Counted from the first letter of the stretch, positions 51,001 to 60,681 are shown. The stretch: DNA of 64,000 nt from CAYXLI01 sp964464925 (GCA_964464925.1 CAYXLI010000004.1:124001-188000); one strand, 5' to 3'. A program made the numbers and translations. The notes: generated from the sequence alone by a model not told the origin.

Positions 51001-53552
51001 GAGCTACGTCTCCTTCGAACACGCTTGTAAAGCAAATCGGCCACAATCACTGCGGGGAAGGCGGACATAGCGAAGATGGCGCCCGTTATTGTTGGTGGGG
51101 CATGACCGAGAATCCGTGCGAGCGGAGCAAAATACAAGCAAGCCAACAATAGGGTCAATTCCACTGCCACCGCGTAAACAAGGAATCGATTTGTGAGCCA
51201 CCCCAAAGTGCCTGGCCATCGCGTCGCGCTGCGGCAAGCAAATGCGTTGGCCATCTGTCCGACCACCACCGCGGTGAAAGCTGCACCAGAAGCCGGGAGG
51301 AAGGCCATTCCGGTTGGAAATGCCGCGCCCGGACGCCAGCCTATTGCCGTGAAAGTTGCCAGAAATGCCGCCAACTCGATGACCGCTTCCACGGGACCCA
51401 ATAATCCAAAGGCGCGTACTAACACGGACCGGTCAAGTAGATAACCTCTCTCCGGAGGCCGCTTCAGCACGGTCGCACTCGGGGCCTCTGTGCCCAGGGC
51501 CAGCGCCGGCAGAATATCCGTGCCCACGTCAAGAGAGAGCACTTGGAGAACACTAAGAGCCAAGGGAAAACGCCCTCCAGAAAGGGCCCAAATCGCGAAC
51601 GGAGCCAACTCGGCGACGTTATCTGTCAGGTGGTATGTAAGAAAGCGGCGAGTATTAGCAAAAGTGGCTCTGCCCAGTCTCACCGCCGCAACAATCGTAG
51701 CGAAGTTGTCATCCAACAACACCAGATCCGCAGCCTCGCGCGCGACGTCGGTACCCGACTTGCCCATTGCCACTCCGATTGAAGCTTCCTGCAGCGCCGG
51801 ACCATCGTTCACTCCATCACCCGTCATCGCCACAACGTGGCCACGCGTTCGGAGCGCCCGGGCGATCCTGAGTTTGTCCTCAGGAGTGACGCGACTCAGC
51901 ACAATTCCGTCGCGGTCTACTAGCGCGCCCAGCAGAGCATCATTGGAAGGGAGGTCGTGCCCTTCGAGGACGAGCCCTTCCGCCGTCAGCAGTCCGACCT
52001 CACTGGCTATGGCCCGGGCCGTTGCGGGATGGTCGCCAGTGACCATTGCCACGCTGATTCCTGCTCGTCGGCATTCCGCGATCGACTGCGCAACCTCGGA
52101 GCGCGGCGGGTCTTCTATGCCGAGAAGCCCGAGAAGCTCGAGGTCAGTCTCAATCTCGTCAGCTCGTACGGTCGGCCTCACTTCCCCAACAGTCCGCCAG
52201 GCAACGGCGATCACGCGCAGCCCACGCGAGGCCATCCGCTGCACTTCCAGCTCCGCGGTGTGCGGATTCACACATCGCGGTAGGACTGCGTCCGGAGCAC
52301 CCTTCACGTGGAGCTTGCCGGCGGCCACTGCCGACATTCTGCGGCGTCGCGGATCGAATGGGTAAACGAACTGCAGGCTGTTGGATGTCTTTCGCGCTTC
52401 TGGATCAATTCCTACGCGGCGACAGAAGACATCGACGGCTGCTTCGAGTGGATCCCCTTGCGCGATCCAGCGGTCCCCCTGCCGGACGGTGCTGCCGTTG
52501 GAGCAGTACGCAATGCTCAAAGCTACTTCCCGAAGCGCGGGCCATTGTGCAGGACGGATTTCAAGCCCGACTTCAATCGAAGTTTCCGGGTTGTAGCCTC
52601 TTGCTTTGATCTCACTGCGCCCGCGAGGCGTCCAGACTTCAACGACGGACATCTCATTCAACGTAAGGGTGCCGGTCTTGTCTGTGCAAATGAACGTTGT
52701 TGATCCGAGAGTCTCGACCGCTTCGAGTCTCCGAACCAGAGCATTGTGTTCCGCCATGCGCTGCGCTCCCAATGCAAGCGACAAAGTCACCGTCGGAAGT
52801 AGGCCTTCTGGCACCAGCGCAACGACAACCCCGATAGCGAAGAGGAAGGCATCCGTTAAGCCGATTCCCACCAGGGCCGCGATTACGAGGAATACGGCGC
52901 CCGTGGCGAGCGCTGCAATCGATATGATCCGAACCACGCGATCCAGTTCCTCAGCCAGCGGGGTGCGAGGTCGTCTTCCGGCCTGCGCGAGCTTGGCAAC
53001 ACTGGCCAACCGCGTTGCGTTTCCCGTCGCGATGACCCTACCAAGGCCCTGGCCTTCCACGACGAATGTTCCTGCATATGCCATATCCCCGGCCTGAGCG
53101 GTTAGAGGCAAGCTCTCGCCCGTCAATGTGGATGCGTCGAGAGAAAGTGAAAACGTTTCCAGCAGCCGCACGTCCGCTGAAATCCGATCGCCGCCCCGAA
53201 GCAACACCACATCGTCTTTCACCAGTTCGGCGGCGTCAATCTCGACTCGACTGCCGTCGCGGATTACGGTCGCGCGGCGAGGAAGAAGATCGCTAAGCCT
53301 TTCGCCCGCTCGTTCAGCGCGGTATTCCTGAACAAAGGCAAAGGTGCCGTTCAGAAGAATTACGACAAACATCGCGAGCCCAAGCTGAGGCATCCCAGCG
53401 AGAATGGCAAGAATGCCGGCGACCCACAGCATCAGGGCAAAGAAATGAACCATCTGGGCCGCGAGTTGTTGCCACGCGGGTCGCGGCTTCTTTACGGGCA
53501 GCACATTCGGCCCCTGTTGGCGCAGGCGCGCCCCGGCCTCTGCGCTCGTCAA
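50997..53552 (-). CDS. P2-type cation-transporting ATPase
   Basis: An 851-residue P-type ATPase. TGES (144-147), PEGLLP (248-253) in the fourth helix, phosphorylation site DKTGTLT (Asp291), MTGDGVNDGPALQEA and a six-helix C-terminal half fit calcium/P2 pumps such as mycobacterial CtpF. The start TTG 53552 yields an N-terminus beginning TSAEAGARLRQQGPN, about 20-25 residues shorter than most relatives. The upstream in-frame sequence (VVHNTGPSTPAA) has no ATG before a TGA and merges with a heat-shock gene remnant, so the natural 5' end may be lost. Cation specificity is not certain. Confidence 0.88.
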   Translation of the reverse strand: MTSAEAGARLRQQGPNVLPVKKPRPAWQQLAAQMVHFFALMLWVAGILAILAGMPQLGLAMFVVILLNGTFAFVQEYRAERAGERLSDLLPRRATVIRDGSRVEIDAAELVKDDVVLLRGGDRISADVRLLETFSLSLDASTLTGESLPLTAQAGDMAYAGTFVVEGQGLGRVIATGNATRLASVAKLAQAGRRPRTPLAEELDRVVRIISIAALATGAVFLVIAALVGIGLTDAFLFAIGVVVALVPEGLLPTVTLSLALGAQRMAEHNALVRRLEAVETLGSTTFICTDKTGTLTLNEMSVVEVWTPRGRSEIKARGYNPETSIEVGLEIRPAQWPALREVALSIAYCSNGSTVRQGDRWIAQGDPLEAAVDVFCRRVGIDPEARKTSNSLQFVYPFDPRRRRMSAVAAGKLHVKGAPDAVLPRCVNPHTAELEVQRMASRGLRVIAVAWRTVGEVRPTVRADEIETDLELLGLLGIEDPPRSEVAQSIAECRRAGISVAMVTGDHPATARAIASEVGLLTAEGLVLEGHDLPSNDALLGALVDRDGIVLSRVTPEDKLRIARALRTRGHVVAMTGDGVNDGPALQEASIGVAMGKSGTDVAREAADLVLLDDNFATIVAAVRLGRATFANTRRFLTYHLTDNVAELAPFAIWALSGGRFPLALSVLQVLSLDVGTDILPALALGTEAPSATVLKRPPERGYLLDRSVLVRAFGLLGPVEAVIELAAFLATFTAIGWRPGAAFPTGMAFLPASGAAFTAVVVGQMANAFACRSATRWPGTLGWLTNRFLVYAVAVELTLLLACLYFAPLARILGHAPPTITGAIFAMSAFPAVIVADLLYKRVRRRRSS

Positions 53553-53569
53553 CCCCCCCAGCCACTGCC

Positions 53570-53850
53570 TTGCAGCTGGAGTAGAAGGCCCCGTGTTGTG
53601 TACTACCTCGGCGATATGCGTTCACTCCATCAAAAGAATGATCGGGCAGCGCCCATTTGGGTTGTGGAACGTCCCCTGCCAAGAACTTCTCTACGCGCTT
53701 CGCTTCCTCAGCTTTCCCCCTTCCGACCCTGGCATGCATGATGACTTCCGATGGCGTAACGGTAACCTGCACGTCCTTCGGGTCGTAACCCGGCAATGTC
53801 AGAGCCAGTTCATCTTTCGAATCGCAGTCCGGTAATTCCTGTGGACCACG
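53570..53850 (-). pseudogene. Small heat-shock protein (Hsp20) remnant
   Basis: The frame reads PQELPDCDSKDELALTLPGY, DPKDVQVTVTPSEVIMHA, which is the start of the alpha-crystallin domain of small heat-shock proteins. Further on are scattered traces (KFLAGDVPQP like FRRFDLPQP; EVVHNTGPSTPAARQ like GVLHITAPKAAARQ) in different frames. The gene has lost its beginning and its frame, and its end runs into the P-type ATPase gene. An open frame of 160 codons (53314-53796) covers it but is not a credible protein beyond the first 20 residues. Confidence 0.65.
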
Positions 53851-53903
53851 CCATCACCCCGGCGGCACGCTTCCAAAGTATCGGGCTCTCTCGATATCGA
53901 CCA

Positions 53904-54353
53904 TCACCGTCGTACTTCGGCTTCGCGCTTCTGCTCTCGCGAAATCAGCTTAGCCACTTCACCCAGCTCCTCGGCTAGAAGTTCGATGAAGTCGTCCGCC
54001 GAAATAATGCCGATCAGTGCCCCGTCCTTATCCACAACCGGAGCACGGCGAGCGCCTTTGGCGCGCATCAACTGAATCGTTTGTTGGATGCCCTCGGACT
54101 CCCTGACAGTTATCAGATCGCGACTCATGATGTCACCGGCTGCAAGCTTGCTGGCATCTATTCCCTGGGCCAACACCTCTAGCACAATATCCCGATCGGT
54201 GACGATACCGACGGGCTGACGTGTCCCGTCAATCTCATCGGTGACAACGACGTCCCCGACGTGATACTGCCGCATGAGCTTTGCCGCGTCCAAAACCGGT
54301 GTCTCACTCGATGCAACAACGACTTGACGGATAGCGAGTTCTCCAATGGGCAT
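53904..54353 (-). CDS. CBS-domain-pair protein (Hrp1-like)
   Basis: A 149-residue protein made of two CBS domains: LDAAKLMRQYHVGDVVVTDE with PVGIVTDRDIVLEVLA, and VRESEGIQQTIQLMRAKGARRAPVVDK (in part) with GIISADDFIELLAEEL. CBS pairs bind adenine nucleotides. It resembles the dormancy protein Hrp1 (Rv2626c) in size and order. ATG 54353 is preceded by GGGGAG at good spacing and begins the first domain; an open frame extends 42 codons upstream without support. It lies just upstream of the small heat-shock remnant. Confidence 0.9.
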   Translation of the reverse strand: MPIGELAIRQVVVASSETPVLDAAKLMRQYHVGDVVVTDEIDGTRQPVGIVTDRDIVLEVLAQGIDASKLAAGDIMSRDLITVRESEGIQQTIQLMRAKGARRAPVVDKDGALIGIISADDFIELLAEELGEVAKLISREQKREAEVRR

Positions 54354-54908
54354 GACTGTTTCTCCCCTGCATAGCACTGCAGGTACCGAACCTTTGCAGC
54401 ATGGGAACGCGCACAGCGGGCAGTGCCCGGATCGAAATCCCGCGTGCGGTTTATCACACAAACAAATGTGCGAAAACACTCAGGCCGAACCCGGGCTGAA
54501 CTGCTGTCCCTTCGGGTGTCATTAATCTCGTCTCGGGGATCGCTGTGGTGACGTCTACACTCCGATGCAAATCCGGAGGTGGCCCGTCCGGGGCGGCGTG
54601 GAGGTACAGTTGTGAATGAGGCAGAGGGGAATCTCGGAGGCACTGCATCGCGATGTCGAAAAAGGAACGTCTCGATGAGGCTAGCACCGATGCGCTGACA
54701 ATTAGGGACGCCTCGCCAGCCATGCGGGAAAACTAGCGGCGGAGTCTGCCGCCGCCTGGGTACACGATGTGAAGAAGATTGCCGGGTGTGAGTCCATCTG
54801 CAATCTCAACGGCGTGGAAGTAAATGACAAGGCGTCCGTCACGCCAACAACTACGTGTCCGTCCCCGGGACAGCGGGACTGGAAGAATCGTACAGAAAAG
54901 AGATTCAT
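54354..54908. other. Gene-poor stretch between divergent CBS and ybaK genes
   Basis: 555 bp holding promoters for the genes on both sides and no intact gene. The part 54690-54860 gives a frame AAESAAAWVHDVKKIAGCES then NLNGVEVNDKAS, vaguely like an HPr domain, but broken by stops and without the phosphorylated histidine context. Otherwise nothing recognised. Confidence 0.5.
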
Positions 54909-55394
54909 ATGCCTGCGAAACAATTGAAGGACTTCCTCGACAGCCACAACATCAAATACATCAACATAACTCACTCCACGGCCTACACAGCCCAGGAAAT
55001 TGCATCACTGGCGCACATCCGTGGTGATGAATTCGCCAAGACCGTCATCGTAACCATCGACGGGAAGATGGTCATGGCTGTCCTGCCCGCTTCTTATCAG
55101 GTGGACCTTGCGCTTCTGAAGACAGCCGCAAAGGGAACAAACATCGCGCTCTCTTCCGAGAGAGACTTCCGGGACAGATTTCCAGAATGTGAAGTCGGCG
55201 CGATGCCCCCGTTCGGACAGCTCTACGGGATGCTGGTCTTCGTGGACAAGAGTCTCACAACAGAGACGGAGATCGCGTTCAACGCAGGCACGCATCACGA
55301 ACTGATTCGGCTTTCGTATGACGATTTCGCGAGACTAGTTCAGCCGACGGTCGCGCCATTCTCCACTAAGGCGGAGGCAGCTCTGCGTTTGTGA
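54909..55394 (+). CDS. YbaK/prolyl-tRNA deacylase family protein
   Basis: A 161-residue trans-editing-type domain. HSTAYTAQEIASLAHI, GDEFAKTVIV with the conserved lysine, and a C-terminal FNAGTHHELIRLSYDDFARL (in part) match the YbaK/ProX fold that hydrolyses mischarged tRNA. Many such stand-alone members act on Cys- or Ala-tRNA(Pro). Its ATG has AAAAGAGATTC before it. The open frame extends 18 codons upstream but the family begins here. The stop overlaps the next gene by 4 bp (GTGA). Confidence 0.88.
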   Translation: MPAKQLKDFLDSHNIKYINITHSTAYTAQEIASLAHIRGDEFAKTVIVTIDGKMVMAVLPASYQVDLALLKTAAKGTNIALSSERDFRDRFPECEVGAMPPFGQLYGMLVFVDKSLTTETEIAFNAGTHHELIRLSYDDFARLVQPTVAPFSTKAEAALRL

Positions 55395-56227
55395 GCGGTC
55401 TGAGCACTCCGTGGTACATCACGTGGACGGTTGTCGTGCTGTGCTGTTACGGCGCGCTGTGCTTCTACGCGAACCGGTTGGTGTATTACCCGCTGAAATA
55501 TCCTCAGGGGTTCTGGGATCAGCAAGCCCAGTTGAACGCGGAAGATGTTTGGATACGGACCGCGGACGGCGTGCGGGTTCATGCGTGGTGGGTTTCACAG
55601 AAAGGGGCCCGCTTCGTCACGTTGTACTTACACGGTAACGCCGGGAACGTAACACATCGCGGCTCACGGATTCGCGAAATCACGACGGCTGGATCATCGG
55701 TCCTGATGCTCGATTATCGGGGATACGGAAAGAGCATGGGACGGCCAACGGAAAGAGGTCTGTACGCGGACGCACAAGCGGCTTACGAATATTTGGTTCG
55801 AATGGGTTATCGTCTGGAACAAATTGTCGTGCATGGCGAGTCAATTGGTTGCGCCGTCGCCATCGACGTGGCATCCAGGAATGCTTGCGGTGGCGTGGTG
55901 CTTGAAGCACCCTTCACGGCCGCGGCAGACGTCGCGCAGACGGTACTACCAGTTGTCGGTCCTCTGTTGATTCGAGGCTTCAACTCCGCCAGGAAAATCA
56001 GCCGCGTTCGAGCACCACTGCTGTTCATACAGGGTGATCGCGACGAAATCATCCCTCTGTCCCTTGGCCAGCGTCTATTCGCCGCGGCACCGGCGCCGAA
56101 AACCTTCTGGCTCGTTGAAGGCGCGCATCATAATGACATTCTGGAGACCGCCGGCCCTCAATTTCGACAGCGATTGCAAGGGTTCTATCAGAGCTTGCAT
56201 GCTTCCACTGGCGATCAGGTCGAATGA
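55391..56227 (+). CDS. Alpha/beta-hydrolase (BEM46/abhydrolase-13-like), membrane anchored
   Basis: A 278-residue hydrolase with an N-terminal membrane helix (about residues 7-25) and the fold segments RFVTLYLHGNAGNVTHR, LDYRGYGKSMG, VHGESIGCA with the nucleophile serine, and EGAHHNDIL with the catalytic histidine. IQGDRDEIIPL supplies the acid. BEM46-type enzymes are anchored serine hydrolases of unknown substrate. Start codon GTG 55391 overlaps the YbaK stop. Confidence 0.87.
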   Translation: MSGLSTPWYITWTVVVLCCYGALCFYANRLVYYPLKYPQGFWDQQAQLNAEDVWIRTADGVRVHAWWVSQKGARFVTLYLHGNAGNVTHRGSRIREITTAGSSVLMLDYRGYGKSMGRPTERGLYADAQAAYEYLVRMGYRLEQIVVHGESIGCAVAIDVASRNACGGVVLEAPFTAAADVAQTVLPVVGPLLIRGFNSARKISRVRAPLLFIQGDRDEIIPLSLGQRLFAAAPAPKTFWLVEGAHHNDILETAGPQFRQRLQGFYQSLHASTGDQVE

Positions 56228-56383
56228 ACAGTGATCGGAAGGTCGATTGCACTGAACTGCCGTAATGAGCCGGTGGTAAACCGAGGGGACAAAAATGTCA
56301 ACGGTTCGACGTGCGATTGCGCGATCAGGAGCGTAAGCTATGAGCGGATGACGCGCTCCGCGCCGAAAAGGAGAAAGACAATC

Positions 56384-56749
56384 ATGATCTCTCCACTACA
56401 GATCGAATTTCACAACACCCATCCGATGCAAGCTGTCGACTCCCGCATCCGTCAGGAATTAGCGGAATTCCAGAAGTTCTACAGCCGCCTCGTGAGCTGC
56501 CGTGTAGACGTGGAGGCACCAGAACACGAACGGCGTGGCAGTGTGTGCAAGGTTCGAATCGACTTTGGTCTTCCCCAGGAAGATGCTACGGCCTGGGCTG
56601 AATTGCGAGGTCTGGTGAAGAAACAAGGCGTCGAACATCTCGAGGTGAAAGCAGAGGGAAAGGATGCTTCAATGACGGTGCACGAAGCTTTCAACGAAGC
56701 ACGGCGTCGCGTCAAGGACTTGGTGAACGTCGCGAACAAACGCGTCTAA
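56384..56749 (+). CDS. HPF/RaiA-family ribosome-associated protein
   Basis: A 121-residue S30AE-fold protein: IEFHNTHPMQAVDSRIRQELAEF (in part), then SRLVSCRVDVEAP, the RIDFGLP strand and AFNEARRRVKDLV. These proteins bind the 30S decoding centre and hibernate or dimerise ribosomes under starvation. ATG 56384 has AAAAGGAG at good distance. The upstream open frame lacks support. In the DosR analogy this is the counterpart of the Rv0079 translation inhibitor. Confidence 0.83.
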   Translation: MISPLQIEFHNTHPMQAVDSRIRQELAEFQKFYSRLVSCRVDVEAPEHERRGSVCKVRIDFGLPQEDATAWAELRGLVKKQGVEHLEVKAEGKDASMTVHEAFNEARRRVKDLVNVANKRV

Positions 56750-56769
56750 GTCGGCCACCCACGCGCTCC

Positions 56770-57135
56770 GTGCGGCATTTAGCGGCCGTTCATTTGTCTG
56801 AGCTCGAACGCACCATCACGCGCTGGAATACCAATTGCACCATCGTTGGCAGCATGAAGCGAATTAACGAAATCTGCACGTTGAATCTATCGGCTCGGGT
56901 TCTCCCGAACCAAGAGCAGGCTGTACCGGCCGTTTGCCCCACTCGGAAACGGTTAGCCGAAGCGTTTGCCGTGTTCGACAAACTGGAGCGCCAGCGGGCA
57001 CACGGTTACGATCCGGTTTTCTGCCATTTGATGGAACAGCGAATCATCTGGCGGGAACTGCTCGATCTGGAACTTCAGGACGCCGACGAGCAGATTGCGA
57101 GAATATCTGCTGCTGCGTTGGAACATACGGACTAG
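56770..57135 (+). CDS. Hypothetical helical protein
   Basis: Not recognised. If GTG 56770 is the start, a 121-residue, mostly helical protein with a charged middle (RKRLAEAFAVFDKLERQRA) and an acidic tail (RELLDLELQDADEQI). An ATG at 56854 is an alternative; neither has a good ribosome-binding site. It lies between the HPF and phosphoribosyltransferase genes with small gaps, which argues for a real gene. Function unknown. Confidence 0.5.
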   Translation: MRHLAAVHLSELERTITRWNTNCTIVGSMKRINEICTLNLSARVLPNQEQAVPAVCPTRKRLAEAFAVFDKLERQRAHGYDPVFCHLMEQRIIWRELLDLELQDADEQIARISAAALEHTD

Positions 57136-57150
57136 AGAAGGAGGCGCGCC

Positions 57151-57810
57151 ATGGTTGAGCTGCCGTTTCGAGACCGGTCGCACGCCGGCCGCTTGTTGGG
57201 AATCGAGCTTCGTGCTCGTAAGCTCGGACAAAACGCCATCGTTCTGGCTTTGCCGCGAGGTGGTCTTCCGGTTGGGGTGGAAGTAGCGGACGCCTTGAAG
57301 GCCCCACTCGATGTAGTCGTAGTTCGCAAACTGGGCGTGCCCTGGCAACCGGAACTTGCAATGGGCGCGATTGCCGGTGCAACGCGGGTTCTCGACCATT
57401 CCATAATTAGTCACCTCGGCATCTCGCATGAGGAGATTGACGCAGTCGTCGCCCGGGAATTGACGGAATTGGAGCGCCGCGAAAAACTCTACCGCGGTGG
57501 TCTCCCGATGGAAAATCTCCGCGGCCGTATCGTGCTCATCGTAGATGACGGTTTAGCGACTGGTTCCACGATGGTCGCCGCGACTCGGCATATTCGGAGC
57601 ACTCATCCGGAGGCGTTGATCGTTGCGGTTCCAGTTGCTTCATCGCAAGCGTGCAGCCGGCTCCGAGCAGAAGCGGACGAATGTATTTGTCTCGCGACTC
57701 CCGAGCCGTTTTTCGCGGTAGGTGAATGGTACACCGACTTCCGGCAGGTCACCGATGAAGAGGTAAGAGATGTATTGAAGGGTACCCGAACCCTCGTTCA
57801 GACCCCTTGA
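57151..57810 (+). CDS. Phosphoribosyltransferase-domain protein
   Basis: A 219-residue type I PRTase fold with the PRPP loop VLIVDDGLATGST at about residues 128-140, plus ALPRGGLPVGVEVA and VVVRKLGVPWQPELAMGAI (in part). Relatives appear alone or fused to erythromycin esterase in Actinobacteria, and a remnant of that esterase lies 13.5 kb away in this window. PRPP could come from prs of the same island. AAGGAGG precedes ATG 57151 at excellent spacing. Acceptor base unknown. Confidence 0.88.
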   Translation: MVELPFRDRSHAGRLLGIELRARKLGQNAIVLALPRGGLPVGVEVADALKAPLDVVVVRKLGVPWQPELAMGAIAGATRVLDHSIISHLGISHEEIDAVVARELTELERREKLYRGGLPMENLRGRIVLIVDDGLATGSTMVAATRHIRSTHPEALIVAVPVASSQACSRLRAEADECICLATPEPFFAVGEWYTDFRQVTDEEVRDVLKGTRTLVQTP

Positions 57811-57827
57811 ACTGCCATTGAGTGAAG

Positions 57828-59501
57828 TCAGGCCGCGAGCCGCTTTAGTCTGGGCAGTGCCGTCAAGGCGGCCCCATAGAGCAGCAGGGAGACGAAAAGC
57901 GATCCCGTGTGGCCCTGTGGCATGTCGTGAACCAGGAGGCGATAGCCGCCGAGCAACATCGCGGGATAGATCAGCTGTGACAGTTCCGGACGGTTCCGGC
58001 GCGTTCCCGCAAAGGCGAGCACAAGTGAAAACCCGGCCAGCACTCCAGTGCGCAACGTGCCGCAATACGCGTGAGTGGCACCGGTTCCGAACACCATGTG
58101 ATATGCCCAGGTCAGAATGCCTGCGACGATGCCGGCCGCGAGCCAGAGAAAGCTACCGGCAATCGCAATACGGAATACCTGGAGGTTCGGCGAGGGGCGA
58201 CCGTCTGGACCGTAATAGGTCACTAGAGCATATGCAACGCTAGCAACGGCCAGCCCCGCCCACAAGGCGCCTTGCCGTTCCCCCGGCCAAAGTGCCGCGC
58301 CCAACAGCAGGTCCGCGGCTCCCTTCATCGCACCCGAAATGAACAGAGCTAATAACAGGTATATTGCTCCATGCGCTTGCAGGCTCAATCGGCCGAAGGA
58401 GCCGGCAGCCCACATACAGGCGATGGCAAGGAATGACCAGACCCAAGCCACCGTTTCGTTCGAGAGCAGGATTCGGCTGCCCGCCAAGGCCAGCAGAATC
58501 CCGAAGGTGGAATAGGTGTAGAAGTTACGGCCGGGAGCACCTCTTCGCTCAAGTACGGCAAAACAAACCAAGTAGCACGTCACAGCGCAGAGCAGCATGA
58601 CCACCGCCATCGGAGTTGCCATCCGCAAGCCGCCGCTCAGGCTGATGACGAAGGCCACCGCGCATTGAGCTGTCTCGAATCGTGTGATCGGGAAGCCGCG
58701 AAGCAGCGTCCTGACAATCGTACTGGCAAGGTAGATGGTGAGCAGCGCCACTTGGGCGGTGAGCAGCCATGGATAGGGAATGGCCGCATAACCCTCCGGC
58801 AATCCGTGTTCGTTCGTGCCCAGCCAGGTGGCGACCAGAACAGACAGATCGGCGGCTAGCGCCCCGAGCCAGCGCCCACTCACACGGTGCTCCATGGACG
58901 CGGCAGCTTCGATCGCCGCACCTACGGCGAGAAACAGGAAAGTGAACGGCAGGACGTTGTGAGTGGCCATCAGCAGGGCGGCGCCGGTTCCCAGGGCCGT
59001 AAGCGTGGCGAACGTGGATACGATGAGCAGGCTCTTGCGCCAGGAAATCGCCATGCCGAATGCGGCGAAGACGAACAGGGTCGCAGCGGACGTCCAGGGG
59101 CCAATCGCCTGGAAACGTACTGTCCCTTCCCAAAGCAAAGGAGAGAGCACCAGGACAGCGGTCAGACTGTCGAATGCAGTTTTCAGCGGCTCGTTCGCAG
59201 TCCGAGCGGCCCATCCCAGCCACAGCAGAGCATAAACGATTCCCGTGACAATTCCCACGCTCGCGGACAGAGTGCCGGTTTCAGTCAGCGCACGCAGCAG
59301 CAGGTATGCGCCGGCTAGCCCGAGTAACGCCCTACCGACAATCGGCAGCATCCCGGGCATTTGAGCTAACGGATGATTTTCCGGCACGCCCACAGGCGGT
59401 GCTAGAGGGACGTTCAACCCGGCGCGTTGTTCAAGACACGTTACGCGCCGCGCAAGATCACGGACCTCACGGTCCAGCGCCTCCCAATCCGGTTGCGGCA
59501 T
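57828..59501 (-). CDS. Polytopic membrane protein of unknown function (DUF2339-like)
   Basis: A 557-residue protein with about fifteen predicted transmembrane helices and a short N-terminal coiled segment (EALDREVRDLARRVTCLEQRA, in part). The leading soluble helix followed by many membrane helices resembles DUF2339 proteins. No catalytic motif is seen. It lies 10 bp after the NrfD gene on the same strand and could belong to the same transcript. Confidence 0.65.
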   Translation of the reverse strand: MPQPDWEALDREVRDLARRVTCLEQRAGLNVPLAPPVGVPENHPLAQMPGMLPIVGRALLGLAGAYLLLRALTETGTLSASVGIVTGIVYALLWLGWAARTANEPLKTAFDSLTAVLVLSPLLWEGTVRFQAIGPWTSAATLFVFAAFGMAISWRKSLLIVSTFATLTALGTGAALLMATHNVLPFTFLFLAVGAAIEAAASMEHRVSGRWLGALAADLSVLVATWLGTNEHGLPEGYAAIPYPWLLTAQVALLTIYLASTIVRTLLRGFPITRFETAQCAVAFVISLSGGLRMATPMAVVMLLCAVTCYLVCFAVLERRGAPGRNFYTYSTFGILLALAGSRILLSNETVAWVWSFLAIACMWAAGSFGRLSLQAHGAIYLLLALFISGAMKGAADLLLGAALWPGERQGALWAGLAVASVAYALVTYYGPDGRPSPNLQVFRIAIAGSFLWLAAGIVAGILTWAYHMVFGTGATHAYCGTLRTGVLAGFSLVLAFAGTRRNRPELSQLIYPAMLLGGYRLLVHDMPQGHTGSLFVSLLLYGAALTALPRLKRLAA

Positions 59502-59511
59502 GGCAACCTCC

Positions 59512-60681
59512 TCAAGCTACATGAGCCTCTCGCTCCTGCCACGGCGGCAAGAGTTTCGCCAGTATCAGGAAGATCACAAACGGAAGAAGCATCAGCCCTA
59601 TGGCTGCCAGCAATCCCTCACGCGCCACGAATTGCATCTTGTACGACGTGTAACCAAGGAAGCTCTTGGAAAACATCTGGCCGCCGATCACCACGTTCCA
59701 GCGCATGGCGAAGATGCCGATAAGGATGAGCCCACCGGCAATCATGTACATGGCCTTTCGCCTGCCCTCGGAGAAACTCCACAGTTGATTGACGGCCAGG
59801 AGGGCCAGCGGAACCAACGTTCCCAGAAGGATCTGCAGAATTACCTGTGAGCCCCACAGCCTCGTATGCACCATGAAATCCAGACTGCGGAAGGATTCGT
59901 CTGACTCGTAGGTTCGGTGGACCAAATCCAGCATCTCCAAGCTGAAATCGATGACGAACGTATAAAACAGGTAGCGTGCAATCGTATCCAGACAACGCAT
60001 GTCGATGGACGTCCTCCGCACCTTCATGGATATTACGTAAAGCACCATGACCGCGGCAATACCCGAGACCATCGCCGAAAATAGAAACACCACCGGCATC
60101 AAGGGCGTGGACCACCACGGGTTGGCCTTAATAGAGCCGAAAATAAACCCCACGTACCCGTGCAGCAGAAATGCTGAAGGAATACCGATGACCGTTACCG
60201 CATAGCCCACCCTGTCGTCTATGCGCCGCGCCGCGGGGCTGATATTGTGCGAACCGAGCGTGAGCGCGCGATAGATCCAGCGCTTCGGCCCTCTGCTCGT
60301 TTGCGCGAGTTGGACGATTTCCGCGCGATATTCCAGCCAGATTTCGACCAGAAGCACCACAGTCAGATACCAGAGGTATACGAACCCGAACATCGCCATT
60401 GCGGAGGAACGGTGCGGTGTAAGGTACATTTCGAAGGAGCGTTCGGGATGCCCCAGGTGCAGTTGCAGCGGCAAAGGCGCTACCAGCAGAAACGCAAGCG
60501 CAGTCAGTAACGCCAGCCGGTATGTCGGCCTCACCGCATCCACGTTGAACACCCTCTCCAGTGAGGCGAGAATGAACGCACCTGCAACAAGGCCCGTGAT
60601 GTATGGATAGAGCACAATGAGCACGCTCCATTGCAACTCAACCTCGTTCGGATACATGAAACCATCAACGCCGGGTATCAT
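59512..60681 (-). CDS. NrfD/PsrC-like polysulfide reductase membrane subunit
   Basis: A 389-residue integral membrane protein of the NrfD family with about nine or ten helices. Typical parts: a start with VELQWSVLIVLYPYITGLVAGAF (in part), HLGHPERSFEMYLTPHRSSAM (in part) and an internal GYAVTVIGIPSAFLLHGYVG (in part). It would exchange electrons between quinone and the Fe-S subunit. ATG 60681 was chosen because the upstream open frame overlaps the Fe-S gene stop. No catalytic partner subunit is encoded nearby. Confidence 0.88.
   Translation of the reverse strand: MIPGVDGFMYPNEVELQWSVLIVLYPYITGLVAGAFILASLERVFNVDAVRPTYRLALLTALAFLLVAPLPLQLHLGHPERSFEMYLTPHRSSAMAMFGFVYLWYLTVVLLVEIWLEYRAEIVQLAQTSRGPKRWIYRALTLGSHNISPAARRIDDRVGYAVTVIGIPSAFLLHGYVGFIFGSIKANPWWSTPLMPVVFLFSAMVSGIAAVMVLYVISMKVRRTSIDMRCLDTIARYLFYTFVIDFSLEMLDLVHRTYESDESFRSLDFMVHTRLWGSQVILQILLGTLVPLALLAVNQLWSFSEGRRKAMYMIAGGLILIGIFAMRWNVVIGGQMFSKSFLGYTSYKMQFVAREGLLAAIGLMLLPFVIFLILAKLLPPWQEREAHVA

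Noticed and set aside
53314..53796. 160-codon frame with an Hsp20-like beginning
   Set aside because: Only the first 20 residues match; the rest is a frame shadow of the P-type ATPase gene, so it is described as a remnant.
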